64,000 nt of DNA from Sesamum alatum (GCA_034509735.1 JACGWO010000008.1:13093864-13157863), one strand, 5' to 3'; counted from the first letter of the stretch, positions 10,186 to 21,674 are shown. Notes: generated by a model from the sequence alone, not told the origin. Numbers and translations are program-made.

Positions 10186-11072
10186 TATTAAGATATTGAT
10201 ACTCATAAAATGCTAAAATTATAAAGTGAACTGCGGCTATATTCTACCAACAATACTGTAATATAAGCAATTTATGATCAAAACGATTAAAAAAATATAA
10301 GAATTAATGATTTTATGGATATTTTTCTAAATAATTAATAATAACTCATTCAATTCAAAATATCCTATATATTATATAATTTTTATTAAAAAATTAATAT
10401 ACGTATGTAGATAGTTTTTGTTCAACTCTATAAGTATATTTTTTGAATTTTTATTATTATAGTCACGATTTAAATTGAAATATATTCTGTGCATTACACG
10501 AATTGTGTACTAATATAATATATATTACACAAAGAGGCCGCGATGCCCCTAGCCTCTATGGGTAGCGATGCCATTGCCATCACACAAGGTGGCGGCTACG
10601 TGAAGGGGCCGAAGCGACATCGCCCCCCGATTTTGCTTTGTCCCTCCAGAACGGGGTGACGACAATGTTGGTGGGTGGTCGCCAGTGACGAGGTGGCAAA
10701 AAGAATTTGGGGACAAAAAAATGTTAATTCATTTTTTTATAAATTAATTAAAAATTATTTAATTTTGTCAAAATTTAAAAATAAGAAAAATGTATTGAAA
10801 TTTTATTTTACGTTAGTAAAAGAGCTGATGAACCCACTATTCTATCTTCACGTCGTAAACTAGGTTATAAAATGTAAGTAAACATATCACAATTAATATT
10901 AATTTTTTTTTATCATTTATTTAGTTCAACATAATCCTATCATCCATTTAATACCGTTTTCAAAGTAAATGGGACCTAAAAAAACAGTTGGTAAGATCCA
11001 AACCCCATTTGAGTTTTTGGGGATATAACATGGGAAAGACCAATGGGTATCCTATTGGGTACGATGGGAAAA
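10186..11072. other. Intergenic, with a GC-rich island at 10535-10690
   Basis: Mostly AT-rich. A 150-bp GC-rich patch (gatgcccctagcctctatgg and following) stands out sharply from its surroundings. It encodes nothing recognisable and is probably a transposon remnant. Confidence 0.4.
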
Positions 11073-11611
11073 GGCTTAAATAAATTTTTTGTCCTATAAT
11101 TTTGATACTTTGGCATTTTTATTCTTTATCTTTTTAGCATTGCAAAAGAGTCCTGTAACTTTTTGACATTTTGTGATTTTGGTACTTCTGATGCCGAATT
11201 TTGCAAAAGTCGCTGGAAAATATCATGTGCGCTTCACATGGTTCATTTAAATTGGGGCTTTTATTCAGATTGATTCACTTTTTCCAACATGGATGAAAAA
11301 TTAAAAAATAAAATGAGGTGGCACATGATTTATTCCGACAACTTTTGCAAAATCCATCACCGAAAGGACCAAAATTGCAAAATTTCAAGAAGTTACAGGA
11401 CTCTTTTGCAATTTCTAAAAAGATAAAGTATAAAAATGCCAAAATTGCGAGGGGCACATGATTTGTTCCGGACACTTTTACAAAATCCGGCACCGGAAGG
11501 ACCAAAATTGCAAAATGTCAAAAAATTACAGGACTCTTTTACAACCCTAAAAAGATAAAGAATAAAAATGCCAAAATGCTATAATTACAGGACGAAAAAT
11601 TTATTAAAGCC
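11073..11611. mobile_element. 539-bp fold-back element
   Basis: Long inverted arms: the left begins ggcttaaataaattttttgt and the right, reverse-complemented, begins ggctttaataaatttttcgt. Both continue through tttggcatttttattcttta. Flanks atgggaaaa and atgaaaaaa may be a diverged 9-bp target-site duplication, as made by Mutator-type transposases. It has no coding capacity. Confidence 0.7.
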
Positions 11612-12331
11612 ATGAAAAAATGGGTAGACTTATCAACGAGTATTAATAAGCCCAACATATATATATATATAGATGCATTGCATGGTGACATAAAACAAAT
11701 TCTTGTGTAGCTCAAATTTTCTAAGTATATGGGAATCAGCTTGAACAACAAAGCAGAATTATAGGCAATGAGGTACTAACTTTGACTATTGCGACAGCAC
11801 TTAATCTTTATTTCATGTAAGTGAATACTCCTGCAGACCTTTTGGGATGATGATGCAGTTGCTGAAAATTATGGATAGAATTTTTGACTTTTATCCACAC
11901 TTTGTCCTCAATTTTTGTGAGAAAATCATTCAAACCCCAATTTAAATATGATTTTATTTGGATGTATTTTCAAAATCAAAATTTCAATTTTACACTTTTT
12001 TTAGTGAATCTATTATATATGAGTAAATCATAAATTTCTATTAACTATCAATATATATACATTAAAATATCTAATATGTATAACTTATATCAATAACTAT
12101 TATTAAAATAGGCAAATTCACACATTAATGGGACTCAATCCGGGCATCAATGGAAATATGGTGTTGTATGCAAATATATATATATATAAGTATATATATT
12201 AACCCAAATAAAAATCATTGCAGTTTATGCCCATAAGTCTACGTATTACCTATTATGTATAGCAGCCTATAACATTTTTATATATTTCAAATCTCACCCA
12301 TGCCAATCAGATTATCAGTACATATTTGATT
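11612..12331. other. AT-rich intergenic stretch with TA microsatellites
   Basis: Short (TA)n tracts occur at about 11657-11671 and 12173-12187. No gene was recognised. Confidence 0.45.
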
Positions 12332-12580
12332 GAGGAAATTGTAATTTTGATCCTGTATATATAGGGGTTGGCATTTTTAGTCATGTACGATTTGATTTTC
12401 GCATTTTGGTCCTATAAGTTCGCGATTTTCACATTTTTGGTCCTATTCCGGCAAAAATGGCCGGAATAGGACCAAAAATCCAAAAATCGCGAACTTACAG
12501 GACCAAAATGTAAAAATAAATTCGTACAGGACTAAAAATGCCAACCCCTATACATATAGGACCAAAATTGCAATTTTTCC
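12332..12580. mobile_element. 249-bp near-perfect fold-back MITE
   Basis: The element is almost entirely an inverted repeat. The arms meet near the central palindrome ccggcaaaaatggccgg, and the outer ends include aggggttggcatttttagtc on both arms. TATTTGATT flanks both sides (12323-12331 and 12581-12589), a 9-bp target-site duplication typical of Mutator-type elements. Confidence 0.8.
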
Positions 12581-12973
12581 TATTTGATTTGGTAACTGGA
12601 GCTTAATATTTTACAACTATTGCAGAATTTATATATTCTTACTTTTTTTCAACATTAAATTCAAAAAACTTAATACCAAAAGTTAAAAAACACATATAGA
12701 GATTTAATTAGTATATTTTCTTCACAAAAATATAATTACAAACAATCAAGTAAATAAATATTACTCTTTATATTTTATACATTAAATTACTTAATTTGCA
12801 GGGACAAAGCATTAAATGTGCAAGTACAAAGCTGATGTTGGCGAGCAAGCAGTCAAATGCAACATATACCCAGAAAACTATCATTAAAAAGAGGGTCAAA
12901 AAGGTGGAGAATATTGTAATCAGATTACAAAACTACTATTATAATAATCTCCATAAATGCCTAGAAGCGTGTG

Positions 12974-12981
12974 TATATAAA
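12974..12981 (+). promoter_or_regulatory. TATA box of peptide gene copy 2
   Basis: TATATAAA lies 62 bases before the ATG at 13043, a normal plant TATA-to-start distance. The corresponding bases are missing in copy 1, where a MITE is present. Confidence 0.6.
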
Positions 12982-13042
12982 CCGGTGGGAAGCTGTAGAG
13001 AATTACATACATGCAAACTCGCATTTCCATTTTCTGGTAAAC

Positions 13043-13255
13043 ATGAATAGCCTAAAGCTTCTTCTCGTCACCTTTGTTTTAGCACTACTTTTAGGGTTTG
13101 GTTCTTGCAATAATCCGAATGCCCGACCATTGGAAGTGAAGGAACACAGCATGATCAGCAAATCATCTCTGGGAGGGAATAAAAAGAGCGGCCCTGCTCC
13201 CCCGAGGGACCCGCCTCACAGCCCAACTCTCAATGCGGTGGAGGCACCGCGTTGA
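13043..13255 (+). CDS. Small secreted peptide precursor, copy 2
   Basis: It encodes 70 residues and is a near-identical paralogue of the gene at 6949, with the same signal peptide and the same C-terminal KKSGPAPPRDPPHSP region. Differences are Pro at 26 and Glu at 32. The frame stays open upstream to 12971, but those bases lie on and just downstream of the TATA box and copy 1 supports the MNSLK start, so 13043 is chosen. Unlike copy 1 it keeps a TATA box (12974-12981). The 3' UTR includes AATAAA at 13374. It is likely processed to a short extracellular signal. The family is uncertain between PIP-like, CLE-like and an unnamed class. Confidence 0.8.
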   Translation: MNSLKLLLVTFVLALLLGFGSCNNPNARPLEVKEHSMISKSSLGGNKKSGPAPPRDPPHSPTLNAVEAPR

Positions 13256-13373
13256 GGTGGTGCCGCCCTGCCAGCTCCCTCAGCCTAGCCACCACCGGAG
13301 GGACAGAGCCTCCCTACCTAGCTAGTATGATGTTGTAATGGCATGGAATGAGTTGAGTTGGAGTTATTAATGA

Positions 13374-13379
13374 AATAAA
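13374..13379 (+). terminator. Poly(A) signal AATAAA of peptide gene copy 2
   Basis: AATAAA in a 3' UTR conserved with copy 1. Confidence 0.5.
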
Positions 13380-13922
13380 TGAAAGTCTCCACCTACATTA
13401 TTCTTCTTCTTCTTCTAGGTTGGGATGAAATGCAACAGGCCTTTTAATAAAAACAATAACTGAAAAAAAAAAAAAAAAAAAAAAAAGAAGCCATGATTGC
13501 AAAAAATAGAATAGTGCAAACTCCTGAACTTCTGAGAAGAAGGCAACGCGTCTCGTTAATGTGGGATGTCTTAGTTTTTTTTCCAAAAGTTCAGGGTTGT
13601 AGTGCTGTCTTAGTTTTTTTTTTAAAAAAGGTTTTGTGTTAGTTAGTAATTTTACAAGAGGGTAAAATGCAATTAACTGTCATCCTCCTGTTATTTTGTT
13701 GCTTAATAATATTACTTTATTTTGGAATTGACTAATGCTTAAATTATAATACTTCAAAATGAGATTGATCTAAGATTTAAATATCAAAATAAGTTGTAGA
13801 CAAATTTTACTATGTAGTAGCTAAAGTTGGAATGGTAGGATAAAAGAACTTATAATATTTCTAATTTATTTAAACATCAAAGTAAGTGGTAGACAAATTT
13901 TACTATGTAGTAGCTAAAGTTG
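13380..13922. repeat. 3' flank of unit 2, shortened, with a small tandem duplication
   Basis: The segment 13718-13800 again matches the unit flank seen at 1 and 7479, then homology stops. The phrase tactatgtagtagctaaagt occurs in two copies about 93 bp apart (13796-13830 and 13889-13922), a local tandem duplication. A poly-A run lies at about 13460-13485. No gene is seen. Confidence 0.65.
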
Positions 13923-14362
13923 GGGCTTATTTTATTATAATAATATTAAGACAAAAAATAACAAAAATAATTTTAAAATATAGTTATTAACAGAAACGGT
14001 GCAAGGTGAACTCTGAGAGTTCGACTTCACCATTTTTTTATCTTTTTATTTTTACAAAGGTAAAGTCGAACTCAGTTCTATTTAGCCTCCTCCAACTCCA
14101 GGCTTCTCTTCTCCTGGGAATCCTAACTTGGTATGCAAGCTAAAGAAAGCAATTTAACCGAGGTTACCTCCGACAAGCAAAAGCAGGGGGTTTCGGTTAT
14201 GTCGAAGACCGAGGTTAGGTCCACTTCGCTTCCCGGCGAAGATCTTGAAAGGATTTCTTAAAGCTTAATTGCACTATAGTTCTACTTCAATTTTTTTTAT
14301 TATTATTTTTTTAATTTCAAAATATATTACATAAAAGTTTCTTTTTAAAAAATTAAAAAACA

Positions 14363-14545
14363 GGTCACGGGTTTAAAAACCCGTGACCTTGTTGCAGCGC
14401 ACAAGGCTGAAGGCTGAAAAATTCAGCCTTGTGTTGCAGCACATAGGGCTGAATTTTTCAGCCTTGTTGCAGCCATCAAATTGCAGCCAAGGCTGCAAAA
14501 AACCTAAAGCCCCGTGACATGCAAGGCTGCAAAATGCAGCCTTGC
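14363..14545. repeat. Cluster of short perfect hairpins
   Basis: At least three palindromes lie in 180 bp: ggtcacgggt with its inverse acccgtgacc (14363-14388), aaggctgaa with ttcagcctt (14410-14430), and gcaaggctgca with tgcagccttgc (14521-14545). A further ggctgaatttttcagcc occurs at 14447-14463. The cggg/cccg unit recurs near 14600. They lie between the left arm of the element and the PMD reading frame. Confidence 0.75.
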
Positions 14546-14797
14546 ATTCACATGATGTATGGAGCCTCGCTAGCCTTGCAGTGTCTTTGACGTAATAAAA
14601 CCCGTGACCCTCTTCATATATATATTTTAATTTAACAAAGTTGTGTCTATATAATATGAATGTAAGATGCGTTGTTGTAAATCAGCCTTGCCTGTATTTC
14701 TTCAAACACTTTCAGTTTACACCAAATGTTTTTCGTGTTTCTTCAAACATTTTCAATTTACATCAAAAGTTTGTTGTTGTAAAGTCCAGTATAAAAT

Positions 14798-16868
14798 ATG
14801 GACAGAAGACAAGTGTATGGTCCACATGACGAAATCGTGTTGTCATCACAAAGACAACACAGGTTTGATGATGTGCCTGATGGCGATTTAGATGAACCCT
14901 TAAAGTCACGACGTGCGGATAGTGCATTTTGACACACTTCCAAGAGCATGCCTCACATCATAGAGTGCTGGCAGTAGTACTACACCAGATGGGGTTTTAT
15001 GGTGTGTATCAATGCGGCAGGATTGTGTACGATGCGCATCTTACAGCACTGGTCGAGAGGTGGCGCCGCGAAACACACACATTTCATTTCACTGTAAGGG
15101 AAGCGGCAATAACCCTACAAGACGTCCAAATAATTTGGGGACTCCCAATAGACGGACTTGCTATGACCGGAGTGGATCAGGAGAGATCTACTACAGAATG
15201 ACAGGAATATTGTGTTGTTTATTTGGGTTTCCAGCCATACGATGGGGAACTTAGGGGTTCGTGTGTGTCCATAAGCGCAATTTTGCGTCACATTACACCA
15301 ATCGTCATTGATAATACACCATTCCCCAATATTGTACAATATGCACATTGTATGGTATTAATTCTTTTCGGTGGGGTGATGTTCCCTGATTCATCCGGGC
15401 ATCTGGTATCATTACTATATGCACAGAAATTAGAGGATATCGGCGCCCCCGAAACTATAGCTGGGGCAGTGTTGTGCTCGCATTCTTGTACCGTGAATTG
15501 TGTAATGTCAGCACCAAAGGCAAAGCCCAAATTGGGCCAATACAAACTTATAATAATCGGCTCCTTCCAATACCACAGTACGGCGCAACGTGGAACATAA
15601 AACACAACTTCATCGGCACTGTACGGTGGATTGTCCGGGTATTTAGAGATATGCTAGATAGCATGACGGTGGATTAGGTAAACAACACTCATCGTTACGC
15701 ATATTTATTTATGAATATTAATTACCCACTAATTTAACATCTTTGTTTTTATTTCAGTTTCTATGGCAGCCGTACAACATGAACTTGGAGAATATTCTAG
15801 CCCACTCAGATGAGTTCAACCCCCAATTGTGGATATCAATATCTCCTCTAATCTTTTATGCCACTCTGAAAATGCATCATCCCCAACGGATACTTCGCCA
15901 ATTCGGAATGAGGCAAGACATTTCAAAGAGTACAGACAATCGGGAAATGAGCCTCCATAACATCTCCCGTAGAGCACGTGGCGGCACAAACTGGGAGACT
16001 CATCACACGATATACGTTAGTAGATGGGGTAGAAGACATGAAACGATTGTGCGCCGACCACCCGTTTCCAACGGAAGAGATACAGAAAATAGATATTGGG
16101 ATTGGTACAGTAGAATAACTCGTCGATTCGTCTCATCATCTACTGATAGACGTGTAGAGAGTGGCTATTAACCAGGACATGCACCAAGTAGACAACATGT
16201 GATATGTTGTGCAATAAAATATAATTCATGTTACACACATTTTCTCTTACATTTAAATTCATTATTTTTAAATTGGTTCAAGAGCAATATGCAGAGTTCC
16301 TTTATTTAAGTGCAACCTCGACCAACCAATTTCGAAAAGGCTATGCAAATGTTTGACCGACTCGATATCGGATTAGCTCATCCCAGCTTGCGACCATTAA
16401 TAGGCCCGAAGAACAAATAGCGCCATAAGATAATGCTCCGTCCACGTCCCACAGACAAATGAGAAGCAGTAGCAAAATGTCTACAAGTTCAGTTAGAGGT
16501 GATGATACTGTTGGAGCAGATATTGCTAGTCCATCTACAGTGCATACACCTCTAAATGTATATCAAGATTGCTACGTGCCTCAACCGCCCCAACAAAGTG
16601 ATTGGTTTGATTCAGCTTCATACATGTTAAGCCAACAAGCTTATTATGGACAGGTTGATCTTGACATTGGCCTTGACACAAGTCAAACATATGCACCAGA
16701 GAATAGCATCTCACCAATTCCATTTCCATCATTGCTCCTGATTTTGGGGAGTCTAGTTCTGCAACATCATCAAGTTGGTTGCATATGAATGCCGATAATG
16801 ATGATAATGTGGAAGATGAACCAATACAAAATATGGGTGAAGAAATAAGAAGACCTCGGCGCCGATAG
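14798..16868 (+). pseudogene. Plant mobile domain (PMD) gene, broken
   Basis: The ATG at 14798 opens MDRRQVYGPHDEIVLSSQRQ, a typical start of the transposon PMD proteins often labelled serine/threonine phosphatase 7 long form homologue. The PMD core follows: GFYGVYQCGRI, ALVERWRRETHTFHF, ITLQDVQIIWGLPIDG, then LILFGGVMFPDSSG, LAFLYRELC and, after an intron with acceptor at about 15756, WQPYNMN and LRQFGMRQDI. The C-terminal tail ends near 16868 with an RRPRRR motif. Visible lesions are a frame change near 14928, a TGA in place of a conserved Trp codon near 15200, a second frame change near 15470 and another near 16760. No intact protein can be made. PMD is thought to have been recruited to transcriptional silencing in host genes. 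Confidence 0.8.
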
Positions 16869-17314
16869 TACCGGCACACTTGTGGGACGGACGGTCATTT
16901 TTAGGATTGTAATGATTATAGTTAATTTTTTGAATTTTAGTTTTTTGGTTTAAATATAATTTTTTTTGATGTAACTATAACTTTTTTGGTGTTAATATAT
17001 ATTTTTTGTTGTAAATTTAAATTATTAGTTAAAATAGAAATGGTTATAATATTAGTATAATATACGTAAATATTTTTAGTTATAATATGTAATATAATAT
17101 TAGTTGTAAATAAGTTATAATATATGTAATATTAAATTTTAAGAAAAAAGAAGAAGTAGAAGTCGAACTCAGAGAGTTCGACTTTACCTTTTGTAAAAAA
17201 AAAAATGGTGAAGTCAAACTCTCAGAGTTCGACTTGCACCGTTTTTGTTAATAATTATATTTTAAAATTATTTTTGTAATTTTTTTTCTTAATATTATTA
17301 TAATAAACAAGCCC

Positions 17315-17860
17315 TAAATTTGGAATAGTAGGATAAAAGAACTTAATATTTCAAATTTACTAAAGATCTATTGAAGTCGATAGGAAGTTGCTCGTAACTT
17401 TTGACTTAAATCATCTTAATTTGATCAGTTAAAAAGTAAAAATTATAAATAAAAAACACTCTTTTCAATTTATTTTAAGCATAAATACTTATTTTAAGTG
17501 GTTGCAAAAACCATCTAAACAAGTATTCTATTACATCTGATCATATTCCACCAATTGTTGGTTGGTCTAGTTTATGCCATCAAGAGATCAAAGACCTATT
17601 TTTTAAACTCTGTCCCATATTTAAGCCTCTATGTCAGGTCAAACTGGAGATGAAATCATGGGATGAAGGGTGTATATATTCATGTTGTATAAGCTTAAAC
17701 AAATTAAAATAAAGAAGTCAAATGGACAAGGATGAGACTTAACATAAAATTAAGATGGCTCATTTTGGGCATGATTTCAATTTTGGAACCTCATCAAGAA
17801 GAGGTATACAACATTGTCTTGAGCTAGATCTAGCCCAACAACATTTCTATATCAGCTGTA
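17315..17860. other. Intergenic stretch
   Basis: Sequence resembling 13831-13860 (ggataaaagaactta) resumes right after the element, as expected at an insertion site. Nothing else is recognised before the 3' end of the plastid-protein gene. Confidence 0.5.
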
Positions 17861-20858
17861 TTATGTTCTTGGAACTGATGGATCAGATGGAAATGGAGTT
17901 AGGATCCTCAACTTAATGCAGAAATCCAAAGCAACTCCAGCAAATAGAAAGACCAAAAGACTTTCAGAAACATAAACAGCACCAGCAAAAGCGTGCGATA
18001 GGATGCTGTTTATGTCCAATTCCAGTGGCGGTCCAGCTCCCAGCATACCTAGTCCTGCATCAGGAGCATAACACAACTAAGAAGGTGTTTGGGTCATATT
18101 ATAAGCTTTATCTGATAAGATGTTCGAGAGCTTATAAGATCCAGTTAAGATGTTAGGATATTATAATTAAGTTCCTTTAAAAACAGCATGGAGTTCTTAA
18201 ATTATTTTTTAAATCTTAACAAACTCTCAAGTTAATTACAAAACTATCATTGCTAACAGCTTTTAAGCTCCATTATTTTATTTTCTCCAAATACTTCAAG
18301 AACTTAGTTTTAGAATAAGATCTAATAACTTATAAGTTCTAAAAACATCTTATAAGATGTATACGCTTACAAGACTTTTTATAAATAATCTTAACCAAAC
18401 ACCGTCTTACTCAAAAGCATCCGTGTCCTTTGATATACTTTACTTTGAATATCAACTACTTGTTACCCTCCATTCAAATTTTGGCGTTTTAGACAGGAGT
18501 TTTAAAATGTAAGTTTTGCAAACTTCAATTTATTTTCATAATAATGATTGGCACCAATTTAGCTAGAGGGATAGTTTTGGGAAAAAGAAAAAGACCTCAG
18601 TCTCATTCTGGAACATGCAGAAAAATAAATCAGAAGAACAAATTTCAGATGGAGGAAGTAGTCATTAGTACCTCTTACGAAACCAAAAGCCGCAGATGTT
18701 CCTGATTTTAGCTGAAAATTGTCCAAGTCTCTTCTGATTGCATAGCGAAAAGTTACTCCAAACAATGCACAACTGACAAAGGTGATTGCCAGAGGAAGTA
18801 TCAGCTCGGAATTGCTGGTCACGTGAGTTAAGGAAATGGGAAGCTCTGCAAGAGTTCCAATGCCAGCAGATATTGAAGCAGCTTTAACAGACTCCAATCT
18901 CTCCTTGTCTTTTATCATATTATTTCCCGTTTCTGAGGAGGCATCTTTGCCTCCATCTGTCAACGATTGCTCTGCTTTATCCACCATTGCTCTTGCTTCT
19001 GATATTTCTTTCTGGCATTCTGCAATCTTCAATTCCTGAATCGGTTAGCATCTTTGACTAATATACCATGTTGAATAGCTCAGTTGAGAATAGAGTGTGA
19101 AATTTCCAACTGTGTGTGTGTGTGTGAGGAGGGATCGCTGTGTCTTGCTTGCAAAGTGGGAGTTTACAGAAACATGATATCTAAGCATAAACAAGAAACT
19201 CAATAGCTCTAGGAATTTGAGGTTAGAGTAGAAATACAATTAAAGTGAGTAGAGCTAAGCCTTCCCATCTGTTGTTGGCTATGCTGCATTTGGATGGAAG
19301 GATTTGGGGAAGGATTTTAAATCCATCACAATTACTCAAAAAATAGCTCAAAATGGCAGCTCAACTGTTTCAAAAGCATTGTTAATGATTTTATCCAAGT
19401 AATCTCAACGAATGTGTTATTATAGATTTGAAATCTTAGTTGTAAACAAGGAATCTAAACACAACCTTAAGGTTATTTGAGATGAGTTGAAGTATGTTGA
19501 TCTATATCATATAGACAAGTTCAAAATTTAGGAACTTGAACATGTATTCAGTTTATTCACAGATTGGGATCTACAAAATCAAGGCATTGTTATTTCTAAT
19601 TTCATTCATTTCTAACAAACCTCCCATCTCTATCTTCAAAGTAAATTGCCAGTCAACCAAAAGTTCAAAGTAAATTAAGTTTGTGTGTTATTCTGCTCAC
19701 TTATCCTTTCATTCATTAGCAGTTCAAGTCATTGGTTCATCCCTCCACATACGTACATCAAGAGAGCAACTACACCACAAACGACAATGATGCTATTATC
19801 CATCGTGTCAAAAAGAATTGCTAATACTCTCTCCAGCTCTTTCACCAGAAGAGAACACAAGCTAATATTTAGCTAAACATGAACTCAGAACCCCACTTCC
19901 TGAAAATGAATTTAAGTATACAATTCTTGTTCCCCACAAGATCAAGATTCTTATTGAATCACATCTTGCATCAGTCGAAGGCAACCCCTAGGCCCCTGAT
20001 CAAATGAGTATATTCTTAAAGTTTACATGTAAAATTAAACTAAATTCAAAATTTCACGCCCCGTCAAATTTAGTAAGTTGGTCTCTCATGTGAGTTCAAA
20101 TATCTCTTCACCCTGAGGCTAAGAATCCTGGCTTCATCTGTACGTTGATCAATCCTTTGTTTGACAAAAGTAATCATATATTTAAAGGGTCACAACATGG
20201 CTAATCCATTCTAAGTTATTTTTGTGAGGTAATGGAACTTGAGGTCTCAAACAATCACAAAGCTGCACATCAAGGAACCACATGAATCTCTTATGGCTTC
20301 CATTAAACATGAATGACTGTGATTGTCCGAGAACTCAAATCCTGGGATCTTCCAGAAACAATACAGCATATATTCATCAAATGACAAATGCAATTCCCCA
20401 ACAATCCAAGAAACGAAAGGAGAAATCGGACTCTTACAATTAACAGCAAGAGATTACAATTTTGATACCTCAGAGGCTCTTGACTCGAGCTGATTAATAT
20501 AATCTCTCATAAGCTTGGCCTCAATCTCTTGCTTCTCAATCTCAGCAAGCTCTCTCTTCGCCATTTCAACTCTCCTTGTGGCTTCCTCCAGCCCGTCTAA
20601 CAAACCCCGGTTCTCTTCTTTGTTCAAGAGTTCTTCGACTCTCTCGTCTACCATACCCGACAGCAAGTCCTTCAAACTGCCCCCATTCCCACTTCCAGGG
20701 CTGCCATTTTTGCCGCATTTTACTGCCAGAGCTCTTCTTGAAGTCGAAAATGGAGCTACAGTCGTGAGTTTGATTGAGGGGACTATGTGAAATCTTTCTG
20801 GGGAGAGTGTTTTGGGGTTTGGTGGTGCGATTCGTGAAGAGTTTATTGCGGTTTTCAT
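17861..20858 (-). CDS. Plastid-targeted coiled-coil membrane protein, three exons
   Basis: Exons are 20858-20469, 19035-18672 and 18054-17861 (minus strand); all junctions are GT-AG and the 948 coding bases keep frame to give 315 residues. The start MKTAINSSRIAPP begins a Ser/Thr/Pro-rich, acid-poor N terminus up to about residue 50, a chloroplast transit peptide. An upstream in-frame Met at 20921 is less likely. Residues 75-155 are charged and predicted coiled coil. Hydrophobic segments follow at about 182-198, 208-230 and 283-300, so it is probably an integral thylakoid or envelope protein. A GLGMLGAGPPLEL loop precedes the last helix. I recognise the type as a conserved plant plastid membrane protein of unknown function but cannot name it. 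Intron 1 is 1433 bp; intron 2 (617 bp) contains a MITE. Confidence 0.85.
18081..18406. mobile_element. Tourist-like MITE within intron 2
   Basis: The ends gaaggtgtttggg and ccaaacaccgtc are inverted and are flanked by TAA and TTA, as in PIF/Harbinger elements with 3-bp targets. The interior repeats cttataagat in both senses. It is the same family as 50181-51155, and lies inside intron 2 of the plastid-protein gene. Confidence 0.65.
19112..19127. repeat. TG microsatellite in intron 1
   Basis: About eight TG repeats just beyond the acceptor region of intron 1 of the plastid-protein gene. Confidence 0.6.
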
Positions 20859-21178
20859 GGTGGGAAAATTTGGGCTGTTTGAGAGAGTAAATAGCACGAA
20901 AGGGTGTAACTGATTATCCACATTCCTCTTCTTCTTCCTTTCTTTTCTTTTTTAAGGGAACAAAGATTGTCCACATGCTTTTTTCAAAAGGATAAATAGA
21001 TACTGATAATTGTTTATCCACATTCCAAGTTTGATAGGTTTTAAAGATGGTTAAATATGCATTCATATTTCAAGAGTTTGAAATCTCTCAAATTTGTGGT
21101 TACGAATGACTTTTTTTGAGTAACGAGTTTGTAATTTCATATACTTTGTATTGGGATTGGACTCCTCTTGTACACACC

Positions 21179-21186
21179 TATAAATA
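21179..21186 (+). promoter_or_regulatory. LTR TATA box
   Basis: TATAAATA within the U3/R part of the 5' LTR, about 490 bp before the primer-binding site. Confidence 0.45.
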
Positions 21187-21674
21187 GGGTGCTTCTATGA
21201 AACCAAAAAGGGAATTCAATTTGATGTATATTCTCTCAAAGTCTCACGCAAATAGCTCTTTCTATTCTCTCTTGGAGGATCACCAAAAGTCTCCAAGGGT
21301 TTTAAGGTGTGTAAATGAGTGCCTTATTTTGGTAGTAATCCACCAAGGTGAGCAAGGCGTGTTCGTGGGTTCCACAATATTTGGAACAAGATCCGACGTG
21401 GAGAGCTCTTGAAGATGTTCGTGGGGATCTTGAAGATGTACATAGGGTAATCTTCAAGAACGAGAAAGACGATGTGTTCATGATCCAGTCGAGGCATGAG
21501 CTTGCAGACGAGCCAGATCCGGATACGTAGATCGACGTACTTTCCGCTGCTACAGGTTTAATCGGTTCATGATATGTGCTAATGTGATTATTGATTGTAT
21601 AACATGCACATAAAATATATATTCTATGTGAGAATCTTTGTTTTATATATTAACCATTGTTAATTTCCAACAGT

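Larger units (their letters stand above)
13923..17314 (+). mobile_element. 3.4-kb Mutator-like element carrying a PMD gene
   Basis: Left end gggcttattttattataata and right end (reverse complement) gggcttgtttattataataa continue as matching inverted arms for about 160 bp (13923-14085 and 17155-17314). Each arm carries a further internal palindrome gaactctgagagttcgac. The flanks taaagttgg and taaatttgg suggest a 9-bp target-site duplication with one change. Inside are a hairpin cluster (14363-14545) and a broken plant-mobile-domain gene read left to right. No MULE transposase domain is present, so it would depend on another element for movement. PMD genes are known passengers of plant MULEs and Gypsy elements. 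Confidence 0.8.

Noticed and set aside
12971..13042. Extended N terminus for peptide gene copy 2
   Set aside because: The extra codons overlap the TATA box and the predicted transcription start, and would bury the signal peptide; copy 1 supports the MNSLK start.
20859..20921. Start codon at 20921 for the plastid protein
   Set aside because: The Met at 20858 begins a typical transit peptide and keeps a 5' UTR; the longer form adds an atypical hydrophobic stretch.
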